Shown one piece after another: positions 14,390-20,504 of a DNA stretch of 20,504 nucleotides. This DNA comes from Chloroflexota bacterium. Its GTDB lineage: Bacteria; Chloroflexota; Limnocylindria; Limnocylindrales; CSP1-4. Where the stretch lies: NCBI GenBank assembly GCA_021801545.1, contig JAJYXX010000231.1:1-20504 (forward strand), written 5' to 3'. The number at the start of each line of letters is the position of its first letter. Within the stretch, counting starts at the first letter, position 1. The notes beneath the pieces are model-generated. The model made no database searches, was not told where the DNA came from, and worked only from the letters and a program-made list of their open reading frames with translations. The position numbers and the translations under genes are program-made.

Positions 14390-14826
14390 CAGGCCTTCAC
14401 CTCCAGCTGCTCACCGCAGTGGCGGCAGACGCGGACGCGCCGACCGTTCTCGAGGGTGACGTGCGAGACCCGCGTCGGCTGATCGCAGCGCGGGCAGACG
14501 AGCATCACCTTGCCGATCGCCAGCGGCTGGGGAATCTCGAGGATCCCGCCCTGCTGGACGGCCGGCACACGATCGGTCTGGCTGGCCTTCGGGCGCGGCT
14601 TCGTGTGGCGCTTGGCGATGTTCAGCCCGCCGACGACGACGTACGCGCCGCGCAGCGTCTTGGCGGGCGAGGCGGCGACGCCGTAGCCGCGCGACGACGA
14701 ACGGGGGCGATGGTGAACGCGCTCGACGACGCCACGCTTGCCGGCGTCCTTGCCGCTGAGCACGACAACCGTGTCGCCCTTGCGGATCTCGGGGATCCGC
14801 GCCGGGGTAGCCGGGGTGCGCGTCAT
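14389..14826 (-). CDS. rplX: 50S ribosomal protein L24 (uL24) with insertion and zinc ribbon
   Basis: A KOW motif sits at about 15-37 (KGDTVVVLSGKDAGKRGVVE). The core resumes at 63-78 (VVVGGLNIAKRHTKPR) and GGILEIPQPL (93-102). The C-terminal ribbon has C111-x2-C114 and C134-x2-C137. The length of 145 residues exceeds the usual 100-110. About 20 residues (42-62, SSSRGYGVAASPAKTLRG and flanks) are inserted in the loop after the KOW strand, and the N-terminus is about 10 longer. L24 is an assembly initiator that binds the 5' end of 23S rRNA. The ATG directly follows the rplN stop. Confidence 0.96.
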   Translation of the reverse strand: MTRTPATPARIPEIRKGDTVVVLSGKDAGKRGVVERVHHRPRSSSRGYGVAASPAKTLRGAYVVVGGLNIAKRHTKPRPKASQTDRVPAVQQGGILEIPQPLAIGKVMLVCPRCDQPTRVSHVTLENGRRVRVCRHCGEQLEVKA

Positions 14827-15195
14827 CTAGAGCACCTCCGGGGCGAGCGAGACGATCTTCATGTAATTGCGGTCGCGCAGCTCGCGGGCGACCGGGCCGA
14901 AGATCCGGGTGCCGCGGGGGTTGCCCTGGTTGTTGATGAGCACGGCCGCGTTCTCGTCGAAGCGGATGTAGCTGCCGTCGGGGCGCCCGTACTCCTTGGC
15001 CGTGCGGACGATCACCGCCCGGACAACGTCCCCCTTCTTGACGGCCGCGTTCGGGATCGCGGTCTTGACGCTGGCAATGATGACGTCCCCGACACCGGCG
15101 GTCGTCTTCTGCGAGCGGCCCATCACCCGGATCGCCTGGATCGTCCGGGCCCCGGTGTTGTCGGCAACCTTGAGGCGGGTCTGCATCTGGATCAT
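14827..15195 (-). CDS. rplN: 50S ribosomal protein L14 (uL14)
   Basis: The 122-residue product starts MIQMQTRLKVADNTGARTIQ and continues with VGDVIIASVKTAIPN, KGDVVRAVIVRTAKEY and RIFGPVARELRDRNYMKIVSLAPEVL, a textbook L14. It lies at the subunit interface near the factor-binding site. The ATG overlaps the rpsQ stop by 4 nt, linking the S10 and spc blocks into one unit with no promoter-sized gap. Confidence 0.98.
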   Translation of the reverse strand: MIQMQTRLKVADNTGARTIQAIRVMGRSQKTTAGVGDVIIASVKTAIPNAAVKKGDVVRAVIVRTAKEYGRPDGSYIRFDENAAVLINNQGNPRGTRIFGPVARELRDRNYMKIVSLAPEVL

Positions 15196-15581
15196 GCCGA
15201 CGTCTCCTCACCCTCGGCCGAGCGGGCTTTGCCGGGGTGTGCGGCGGCATGAATCGCCTCGACGGTCTCGGCCTCCTCGGCCACGATCTCGCTCGGGATG
15301 CCGTGCTCGCCGGCGCGGGCCACGATCTCGACGAGCCGCCAGCGCTTCGTCGCCGACAGCGGCCGTGATTCCTCGATCAGGACCGTGTCGCCAACGTGCG
15401 CCTCGTTCAGCTCGTCGTGCGCCTTGAACTTCGTCGTCAAGCGGATCACCCGCTTGTAGAGGGGATGCCGCGCGAGCCGGGCGACGGACACGACGATCGT
15501 CTTGTCCATCTTGTCGCTCACGACGCGGCCGACCTTCGTCTTCCGCTTGCCTGTGGTCACGGTGGTGGTGGCTCCTGTCAT
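15192..15581 (-). CDS. rpsQ: 30S ribosomal protein S17 (uS17) with C-terminal tail
   Basis: The OB-fold core spans about residues 12-90: GRVVSDKMDKTIVVSVARLARHPLYKR, then GDTVLIEESRPLSATKRWRLVEIV. The usual protein ends there at 80-90 residues, but this one continues to 129 with a Glu/Ala-rich tail (91-129). I chose ATG at 15579-15581 because GGGAG lies 8 nt upstream. An in-frame GTG at 15597-15599 overlaps the rpmC stop (GTGA) and would add six residues, so it remains a real alternative. S17 is a primary 16S-binding protein. Confidence 0.94.
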   Translation of the reverse strand: MTGATTTVTTGKRKTKVGRVVSDKMDKTIVVSVARLARHPLYKRVIRLTTKFKAHDELNEAHVGDTVLIEESRPLSATKRWRLVEIVARAGEHGIPSEIVAEEAETVEAIHAAAHPGKARSAEGEETSA

Positions 15582-15595
15582 CGCGTGATCTCCCG

Positions 15596-15796
15596 TCACG
15601 CCGTCCGACCGAGCTTCCGCTCGTTCTGGACGGTGAGGATCCGCGCGATCGTTCGACGGGTCTGGGGGATGGTGCTGTAGTCCTTGAGCTGACGGGTCGA
15701 GAGCTGGAAGCGCGCCTGCCAGAGCTCCTGCTTCGCATCGCGGAGCGCCTGCTCGAGCTCGGCGTCGGAGAACGCTCGGACCTTATCGATGTCCAT
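15596..15796 (-). CDS. rpmC: 50S ribosomal protein L29 (uL29)
   Basis: The 66-residue helical hairpin protein has DIDKVRAFSDAELEQALRDA, KQELWQARFQLSTRQLKD and the conserved RRTIARILTVQNER. L29 lies by the peptide exit tunnel and helps dock trigger factor and SRP. The ATG at 15794-15796 has a strong AGGAGG 6 nt upstream and lies 14 nt inside the end of rplP. The frame is open further upstream within rplP, but that part is not L29-like. Confidence 0.97.
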   Translation of the reverse strand: MDIDKVRAFSDAELEQALRDAKQELWQARFQLSTRQLKDYSTIPQTRRTIARILTVQNERKLGRTA

Positions 15797-16220
15797 CTGA
15801 CGCCTCCTGCACGCCCTCGCGCACGACGACACGCGTCGCGACCGGGAGCTTGTGGCTGGCCAGGCGCATCGCCTCGACGGCCTCGTCATGGCCGATGCCG
15901 GCCATCTCGAAGAGGATCCGGCCCGGCTTGACGACCGCGACCCAGTGGTCGGGGGCGCCCTTGCCGGAGCCCATCCGGGTCTCGGCCGGCTTCTTCGTCG
16001 CCGGCTTGTCCGGGAAGATGCGGATCCAGATCTTGCCGCCGCGCTTCACCGAGCGGGTCATCGCCCGCCGCGCGGCTTCAATCTGGCGGCTCGTGATCCA
16101 GGCCGGCTCGAGAGTAGCGAGCCCAAAGTCGCCGAAGGCGACTGTATGGCCACCCTTCGCCAGGCCCGACATCCGGCCGCGCATGACCTTGCGATGCTTG
16201 ACGCGTCGCGGCATCAGCAT
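15783..16220 (-). CDS. rplP: 50S ribosomal protein L16 (uL16)
   Basis: The 145-residue product begins MLMPRRVKHRKVMRGRMSG and contains the family blocks FGLATLEPAWITSRQIEAAR, WIRIFPDKPATKKPAETRMG, GSGKGAPDHWVAVVKPGRIL and EAMRLASHKLPVATR. L16 contacts the A-site tRNA elbow near the peptidyl-transferase centre. It starts 2 nt after the rpsC stop. The last four codons overlap the beginning of rpmC. Confidence 0.98.
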   Translation of the reverse strand: MLMPRRVKHRKVMRGRMSGLAKGGHTVAFGDFGLATLEPAWITSRQIEAARRAMTRSVKRGGKIWIRIFPDKPATKKPAETRMGSGKGAPDHWVAVVKPGRILFEMAGIGHDEAVEAMRLASHKLPVATRVVVREGVQEASDGHR

Positions 16221-16222
16221 GG

Positions 16223-16909
16223 CTACGCTCCTCCCGCTGCGCCGGCCACGGCCACAGCCGGTGCCTCACGTCGAGCCGTTCGCTCCGGGGCGATGTCGCC
16301 GCGGTAGATCCAGACCTTGACGCCGATCCGGCCGTACGTCGTGTGGGCGTGGACCTGGCCGTAGCTGATGTCCGCCCGGAGCGTGCCGAGCGGGATCCGC
16401 CCCTCGCGATCCCACTCGCGACGGGCCATCTCCGAACCGCCGAGCCGACCGGCGACGGCGATCTTCACGCCCTTCGCGCCGGCCTTCATCGTCCGCTGGA
16501 TCGACTGCTTCATCGCCTTCTTGAACGCGATCCGGCGGCTCAGCTGCTGGGCGACATTCATCGCCACCAGGTAGGCGTCGAGCTCGGGCTGGCGGATCTC
16601 CTTGATCTCCAGCTTCACCTTGCGCTTCGTGAGCGCACCGATCTGCTGGCGCAGGATCTCGACGTTCGCGCCGCCCTTGCCGATGACGATCCCCGGCTTG
16701 GCCGTGTGGACCGTCACCGTCACGTGGTTGATGCCGCGCTCGATCTCGACCTGGCTGACGCTCGCGTTGGCGAGCCGCTTCGCAACGAGCTGGCGGATGG
16801 CGATGTCCTCCTGAAGGAGGCTCGTGTACTCCTTGTCCGCGTACCACTTCGCGGTCCAGGTGTGAGAGACACCAAGCCGGAAGCCGTACGGGTGGACCTT
16901 GTGTCCCAT
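16223..16909 (-). CDS. rpsC: 30S ribosomal protein S3 (uS3)
   Basis: The 228-residue product begins MGHKVHPYGFRLGVSHTWTA. A KH domain with the IGKGG loop lies at 76-80, and the C-terminal S3 domain contains GRLGGSEMARREWDREGRIP, LRADISYGQVHAHTTYGRIGVKVWIYRGD. S3 lines the mRNA entry tunnel and has helicase activity with S4 and S5. An Ala/Val-rich tail closes the protein. The ATG lies 2 nt after rplV. Confidence 0.98.
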   Translation of the reverse strand: MGHKVHPYGFRLGVSHTWTAKWYADKEYTSLLQEDIAIRQLVAKRLANASVSQVEIERGINHVTVTVHTAKPGIVIGKGGANVEILRQQIGALTKRKVKLEIKEIRQPELDAYLVAMNVAQQLSRRIAFKKAMKQSIQRTMKAGAKGVKIAVAGRLGGSEMARREWDREGRIPLGTLRADISYGQVHAHTTYGRIGVKVWIYRGDIAPERTARREAPAVAVAGAAGGA

Positions 16910-16911
16910 GC

Positions 16912-17250
16912 TCAGGCCTCCCGGTCCGCGACGACGATCGTGATCTGGGTCATGGGCTTGTGGATCGGGAACGCCCGACCCTGGGCCCGCGGCCGCCAGC
17001 GCTTGATCGTCGGCCCCTCATTGGCATGAGCCTCGACGACGACCAGGTCTTCGGCGGACAGGTTGTGGTTGTTCTCGGCATTCGCGGTCGCGCTCTTCAG
17101 CACGGCCGCGACGTCCCGGGCGGCCCGCTGGGGCATGAACCGCAGGAGCGCGGCGGCATCCTCGACCGGTCGGCCCTTGATCGCCTGGGTGACGAGGCGG
17201 ACCTTGCGGGTGGAACCGCGGAGATACTTGGCGGTGGCGGAAACGCGCAC
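16912..17250 (-). CDS. rplV: 50S ribosomal protein L22 (uL22)
   Basis: The 112-residue product has AKYLRGSTRKVRLVTQAIKG, the helical RAARDVAAVLKSATANAENN and the beta-hairpin region with IKRWRPRAQGRAFPIHKPMTQITIVV, which reaches into the exit tunnel and is the usual site of macrolide-resistance changes. No disruption is seen in the hairpin. The start is GTG at 17248-17250, 10 nt after the rpsS stop. Confidence 0.98.
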   Translation of the reverse strand: MRVSATAKYLRGSTRKVRLVTQAIKGRPVEDAAALLRFMPQRAARDVAAVLKSATANAENNHNLSAEDLVVVEAHANEGPTIKRWRPRAQGRAFPIHKPMTQITIVVADREA

Positions 17251-17260
17251 GGTCCGGCCC

Positions 17261-17545
17261 CTACTTCAGCGACGTCGACCGCTCGGTGTGCTTCCCGTGA
17301 CCGCGGAACGTGCGGGTGGGAGCGAACTCACCGAGCCGGTGGCCGACCATGTTCTCGGTCACGTAGACCGGGATGTGCTTCTTGCCGTTGTACACGGCGA
17401 TCGTGTGCCCGATGAAGTCGGGAAAGATCACCGACGCCCGAGACCAGGTCTTGACGACCCGCTTCTCGCTGCGCTTGTTCATCTCCTGGACGCGGCCGAG
17501 GAGCCGCGCCTCGACGAACGGCCCTTTCTTGACCGAACGCGACAT
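17261..17545 (-). CDS. rpsS: 30S ribosomal protein S19 (uS19)
   Basis: The 94-residue product starts MSRSVKKGPFVEARLLGRVQ and contains VVKTWSRASVIFPDFIGHTI, AVYNGKKHIPVYVTENMVGH and the end RLGEFAPTRTFRGHGKHT, all diagnostic. S19 pairs with S13 in the 30S head. A strong AGGAGG lies about 8 nt before the ATG in the 18-nt gap after rplB. Confidence 0.98.
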   Translation of the reverse strand: MSRSVKKGPFVEARLLGRVQEMNKRSEKRVVKTWSRASVIFPDFIGHTIAVYNGKKHIPVYVTENMVGHRLGEFAPTRTFRGHGKHTERSTSLK

Positions 17546-17563
17546 GCTCTTGCCTCCTCTCCG

Positions 17564-18391
17564 CTACTTGCGGTGCCTGGACCGCACGATGAGGCGGCCG
17601 GTGGTCTTCGAACGACGGGTGCGGTAGCCCATCGCGGGCTTGCCCCACGGCGTCTTGGGCGGCATGCCGGTCGGCGACTTGCCCTCGCCGCCGCCGTGCG
17701 GATGGTCGCGCGGCGTCATCGCGACGCCCCGGACCTCCGGGCGCCGACCGAGATGGCGGGCCCGCCCGGCCTTGCCCAGATTCTGGTTCTCGTGATCGAG
17801 GTTCGAGACCTGCCCGATCGTGGCCACGCACCGGATGCTGACCCGGCGCACCTCGCCGGAGGGCAGGCGCACCTGGGCGTACTCACCCTCCTTGGCGAGC
17901 AGCTGGGCCGAGGCACCAGCCGAACGGACGATCTGGCCGCCGCGCCCGGGCACGAGCTCGATGTTGTGGATCGTCGTGCCGAGCGGGATCGTCGCGATCG
18001 GCAGCGCGTTGCCGACCCGGGCCTCGGCCTCGGGACCGGCCACCACGACGTCGCCGACCTTCAGGCCATGGGGCAGGAGCATGTAGCGCTTCTCGCCGTC
18101 GCGGTAGTGGAGCAGCCCGATCCGCGCCGAGCGGTTCGGGTCGTACTCGATCGTCGCCAGGCGGGCCGGGACGCCGATCTTGTCACGCTTGAAGTCGATC
18201 CGGCGGTAGTGCTGCTTCTCCCCGCCGCCGCGGTGGCGAACGGTCATCCGGCCCGCGTTGTTGCGGCCGGAGGTGCGCTTCTGGGGCTCGAGGAGCGGCT
18301 TGTACGGCTCGCGGGTCGTGACCTCCTCGAACGTCGAACGGGTCATGAACCGGCGGCCCGGGGAGGTCGGCTTGTAGCTGCGAAGCGGCAT
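17564..18391 (-). CDS. rplB: 50S ribosomal protein L2 (uL2)
   Basis: The 275-residue product has MPLRSYKPTSPGRRFMTRST at the N-terminus, GRNNAGRMTVRHRGGGEKQHYRRIDF, an IEYDPNRSARIGLLHYRDGEKRYM segment and the C-terminal DHPHGGGEGKSPTG with the histidine needed near the peptidyl-transferase centre. L2 is one of the oldest ribosomal proteins and is required for subunit joining. The start lies 1 nt after the rplW stop. Length is normal. Confidence 0.98.
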   Translation of the reverse strand: MPLRSYKPTSPGRRFMTRSTFEEVTTREPYKPLLEPQKRTSGRNNAGRMTVRHRGGGEKQHYRRIDFKRDKIGVPARLATIEYDPNRSARIGLLHYRDGEKRYMLLPHGLKVGDVVVAGPEAEARVGNALPIATIPLGTTIHNIELVPGRGGQIVRSAGASAQLLAKEGEYAQVRLPSGEVRRVSIRCVATIGQVSNLDHENQNLGKAGRARHLGRRPEVRGVAMTPRDHPHGGGEGKSPTGMPPKTPWGKPAMGYRTRRSKTTGRLIVRSRHRK

Positions 18392-18392
18392 C

Positions 18393-18704
18393 TCAGACCC
18401 CCTCGAAGAACTCGATCTTCTGGCCGGCAGCCAGCGTCACGATCGCCTTGCGCCAGGGCGAGGTGTGACCGACGATCCGGCCGCGCCGCGTCCCGCGGCG
18501 CTTCTCCCTCGCTTTCGTGGTCAGGACGTTCACCCCGACCACGGTCACCTTCTCCTGCTTATAGAGCTCCTCGATCGCGGCCTTGATCTGGATCTTGTTC
18601 GCCTCCGGATGGACCTCGAAGGTGTACTTGCCGCGCTGGGACTCATCCATCGACTTCTCGCTGATGATGGGGCGGATGATCACCTCGTGGGCGGTGAGGC
18701 TCAT
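18393..18704 (-). CDS. rplW: 50S ribosomal protein L23 (uL23)
   Basis: The 103-residue product has the L23 pattern VIIRPIISEKSMDESQRGKYTF, a helix with KIQIKAAIEELYKQ and VTVVGVNVLTTKAREKRRG, then WRKAIVTLAAGQKIEFFEGV. L23 is the docking site for trigger factor and SRP at the tunnel exit. The ATG overlaps the rplD stop by 4 nt (ATGA). Confidence 0.98.
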   Translation of the reverse strand: MSLTAHEVIIRPIISEKSMDESQRGKYTFEVHPEANKIQIKAAIEELYKQEKVTVVGVNVLTTKAREKRRGTRRGRIVGHTSPWRKAIVTLAAGQKIEFFEGV

Positions 18705-19324
18705 GTGTACACCTCCTCCATCCGGGCGAGGGCCGGCTGCTCGATCAGGACCACGTCCGCCTTGAGCAGGTCGACGACGTTCAGCGAGTCGGCCAGGATC
18801 ACGTTGACCTTCGGCAGGTTGCGGGCCGACAGCTCGAGCTTCTCGTCACGCGCCGGGGCAACGACGAGCACCCGCCCGGTGGCCGCCAACGCATCGAGCA
18901 CCCCGACGAAGTCCTTCGTCCGGATCGCCTCGAGACCGAACGAGTCGATCACCCGGATCGCATCGTCGCTGAACTTCGAGGTGAGCGCGCCGCGCAGCGC
19001 GAGCCGCTTCATCCGGCGCGGCAGGCGCTGCTCGTACGAGCGCGGATGCGGGCCGAAGACGACCCCGCCGCCGGCGAAATGGGGCGCGCGCCGCGACCCC
19101 TGGCGAGCCCGGCCGGTGCCCTTCTGGCGGTACGGCTTGCGACCACCGCCGCGAACCTCGCCCCGGGTCTTCGTGTCGTGGGTGCCGAGGTGGCGACCGG
19201 CCAGCTGCGCGGTCACGACCTGGTGGAGGACGGCAGCGTTGACCGGCGCCGCGAAGAGCTCGTCGGGCAGCTCGACGCTGCCGACCGACGCCCCGGTTCG
19301 ATCGTAGAGGGTGGTCTGCGGCAT
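18701..19324 (-). CDS. rplD: 50S ribosomal protein L4 (uL4)
   Basis: The 207-residue product contains the extended tunnel loop THDTKTRGEVRGGGRKPYRQ, KGTGRARQGSRRAPHFAGGG and VFGPHPRSYEQRLPRRMKRLALRGAL, then a Rossmann-like C-terminal half. L4 lines the exit tunnel. In E. coli it also represses the S10 operon by binding a leader upstream of rpsJ; no such leader can be seen here because tuf abuts rpsJ. It starts 2 nt after rplC. Confidence 0.98.
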   Translation of the reverse strand: MPQTTLYDRTGASVGSVELPDELFAAPVNAAVLHQVVTAQLAGRHLGTHDTKTRGEVRGGGRKPYRQKGTGRARQGSRRAPHFAGGGVVFGPHPRSYEQRLPRRMKRLALRGALTSKFSDDAIRVIDSFGLEAIRTKDFVGVLDALAATGRVLVVAPARDEKLELSARNLPKVNVILADSLNVVDLLKADVVLIEQPALARMEEVYT

Positions 19325-19326
19325 CG

Positions 19327-19935
19327 CTAGGCCTTCTTCACGAGGATGAGCGCGTTGCGCGCGCCCGGCAGGGACCCCTTCACGAGGATGAGGTTGCGCT
19401 CCGGGTCGGTGCGCACGACGCGCAGCTTCTTGGTCGTCGTCCGGGCATCGCCCAGGTGGCCCGCCATCCGGAGGCCCTTGTAGACCCGGCCCGGCGTCGT
19501 GCCCGGCCCGATCGAGCCCGGCTCGCGGTGATGGTCCGAGCCGTGGGTCTTCGGGCCACGCTTGAAGTGGTGGCGCTTGATGTGGCCGGCGAAGCCCTTG
19601 CCCTTCGAGACGCCGGTGACGTCGACGAGATCACCGGGCGCGAACAGGCTGACGTCGAGCTTCTGTCCGACCTCGAAGGCGTCGACGTCCTCGACCCGGA
19701 ACTCGCGGATCGTGCTCAGCGGCGGGAGACCGCGCAGCTGACCGCGCTCGGGCTTCGTGATCTTCTTCGACTCCTCGGTCCCGAGCTGGACGGCGCTGTA
19801 GCCGTCGCGGGCCGGGGTGCGCAGCCGGGTGACCGTGTTCGGCTCGACGGCGACGACGCTCACCACGACCATCGTCCCGTCGTCCTGGAAGACCTGAGTC
19901 ATGCCGACCTTGCGGCCAATAAGACCGATTGACAT
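19327..19935 (-). CDS. rplC: 50S ribosomal protein L3 (uL3)
   Basis: The 202-residue product begins MSIGLIGRKVGMTQVFQDDG and has the FAGHIKRHHFKRGPKTHGSD region, HREPGSIGPGTTPGRVYKGL and MAGHLGDARTTTKKLRVV. L3 reaches toward the peptidyl-transferase centre. I chose the ATG at 19933-19935, with AAGGGA about 8 nt upstream. The frame is open to 20007, but that stretch lies in the structured repeat of the rpsJ-rplC spacer and resembles no L3. Confidence 0.97.
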   Translation of the reverse strand: MSIGLIGRKVGMTQVFQDDGTMVVVSVVAVEPNTVTRLRTPARDGYSAVQLGTEESKKITKPERGQLRGLPPLSTIREFRVEDVDAFEVGQKLDVSLFAPGDLVDVTGVSKGKGFAGHIKRHHFKRGPKTHGSDHHREPGSIGPGTTPGRVYKGLRMAGHLGDARTTTKKLRVVRTDPERNLILVKGSLPGARNALILVKKA

Positions 19936-19974
19936 CACGAGAATCCCTTCATCGCGCGGTTGCCCGCGCACAGG

Positions 19975-20058
19975 GCAAGGCGCCGCTGAGCACGCGAGCG
20001 AGCGCACTCCGACGTGCGTGAGCGAACGCGCGCAGGCGGCAACGCGGCCATGGGCCGG
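19975..20058. repeat. Structured intergenic repeat, copy B (rpsJ-rplC spacer)
   Basis: The 84-bp element is the partner of 4747-4831. The outer arms GCCGCT (19982-19987) and GGCGGC (20035-20040) pair with one G-T wobble, and the inner arms GCGCAC (20002-20007) and GTGCGT (20014-20019) close a 6-nt loop. The flanking blocks GCAAGGCGCCGC, GCGAGCGCAC, GTGCGTGAGC and AGGCGGCAACG are identical to copy A, whereas the loop and part of the middle differ. It begins 19 nt after the rpsJ stop. The remaining spacer (19936-19974) holds the rplC Shine-Dalgarno sequence and no clear promoter. Confidence 0.8.
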
Positions 20059-20077
20059 GAGAGCGTGCGATGATTCA

Positions 20078-20386
20078 TCACATCTTGATCTCGATGTCGA
20101 CGCCCGCCGCGAGCGAGAGTCGCATCAGCGCATCGACCGTCTTCGACGACGGGTCGAGGATGTCGACGAGTCGCTTGTGGGTCCGGATCTCGAACTGCTC
20201 CCGGCTGTCCTTGTCGATGAAGGGCGAGCGGAGGACGGTGAACTTCTCGATCCGAGTCGGCAGCGGCACCGGCCCGACGACGTCGGCGCCGGTCCGCTGG
20301 GCCGTCTCCACGATCTGGGCCGCCGACTGGTCGAGCAGTCGGTGGTCGTAGGCCTTGAGGCGGATCCTGATCCGCTGCTTCGCCAT
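20078..20386 (-). CDS. rpsJ: 30S ribosomal protein S10 (uS10)
   Basis: The 102-residue product starts MAKQRIRIRLKAYDHRLLDQ and contains GPVPLPTRIEKFTVLRSPFI and DSREQFEIRTHKRLVDILDP, the standard S10. Besides its ribosomal role, S10 (NusE) takes part in transcription antitermination. It starts only 7 nt after the tuf stop, so it is very probably co-transcribed with tuf. The Shine-Dalgarno sequence is weak (AGTAGG at the tuf stop). Confidence 0.98.
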   Translation of the reverse strand: MAKQRIRIRLKAYDHRLLDQSAAQIVETAQRTGADVVGPVPLPTRIEKFTVLRSPFIDKDSREQFEIRTHKRLVDILDPSSKTVDALMRLSLAAGVDIEIKM

Positions 20387-20393
20387 CGCGCGC

Positions 20394-20504
20394 CTACTCG
20401 ACGATGCTCACGATCGCGCCGGCACCGACGGTCCGACCACCCTCGCGGATGGCGAACCGCTGGCCGACCTCGAGCGCGATCGGGGTGATGAGCTCGACGC
20501 TCAT
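20394..20504 (-). CDS. tuf: Elongation factor Tu, C-terminal 36 residues (partial)
   Basis: The minus-strand frame that ends in TAG at 20394-20396 reads VELITPIALEVGQRFAIREG, then GRTVGAGAIVSIVE. This is the closing beta-barrel (domain 3) of EF-Tu, whose usual end is nearly identical. The gene continues beyond the right edge, so its start and GTPase domain are not visible. The internal Met at 20502-20504 is not the gene start. Placement directly before rpsJ is the classic str-S10 junction. Confidence 0.93.
   Translation of the reverse strand: MSVELITPIALEVGQRFAIREGGRTVGAGAIVSIVE

Noticed and set aside
17063..18586. A 507-codon plus-strand open frame
   Set aside because: It is antisense to rplV, rpsS, rplB and rplW. 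It looks like another GC-driven shadow with no family features.
19936..20007. N-terminal extension of rplC by 24 codons
   Set aside because: The added residues come from the repeat-bearing spacer and are unlike any L3. The ATG at 19933-19935 matches the conserved L3 start and has a Shine-Dalgarno sequence.

Overview
The window is a nearly unbroken run of 38 genes, all read from the minus strand. It holds most of a bacterial S10-spc-alpha ribosomal superoperon, then the L13/S9 pair, then a small c-di-AMP module. The DNA is very GC rich, roughly two thirds by eye. The proteins are bacterial: zinc-type S14, a 1-domain L36, SecY, RpoA and a bacterial EF-Tu tail. The RpoA N-terminus, the secY-adk-map-infA-rpmJ order and the zinc S14 fit a high-GC member of the Chloroflexota, perhaps of the Limnocylindria type. 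That placement is an inference from memory; an actinobacterium or another Terrabacteria lineage cannot be excluded without a search.

Reading in the direction of transcription (right to left): the end of tuf (20504-20394); the S10 block rpsJ-rplC-rplD-rplW-rplB-rpsS-rplV-rpsC-rplP-rpmC-rpsQ (20386-15192); the spc block rplN-rplX-rplE-rpsZ-rpsH-rplF-rplR-rpsE-rpmD-rplO-secY (15195-9668); adk-map-infA-rpmJ (9585-7667); the alpha block rpsM-rpsK-rpsD-rpoA-rplQ (7663-4845); truA-rplM-rpsI (4681-3068); a TPR-repeat protein of unknown role (3038-1965); then cdaA and cdaR (1892 to the left edge). Most junctions are 0-30 nt or overlap by 4 nt (ATGA or GTGA), which implies co-transcription and translational coupling. 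Only five spacers exceed 50 nt, and none reaches 300 nt.

The genes make ribosomal proteins of both subunits, the RNA polymerase alpha subunit, an initiation factor, the Sec translocon channel, N-terminal methionine removal, adenylate balance and tRNA pseudouridylation. The last two genes form the standard membrane diadenylate cyclase CdaA with its YbbR-domain partner CdaR, so c-di-AMP synthesis sits just downstream of the ribosome genes.

I found no clearly new defence, mobile or biosynthetic system. The most interesting signals are modest. A structured intergenic repeat of about 85 bp occurs twice, in the only two spacers longer than 120 bp. A probable leaderless extended -10 promoter lies directly before cdaA. 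A TPR protein with a Pro/Ala/Glu linker and an 18-bp tandem duplication lies between the ribosomal and c-di-AMP genes. Several core proteins carry non-standard insertions or tails (L24, S17, L15, RpoA, CdaA). A plausible internal promoter precedes infA.
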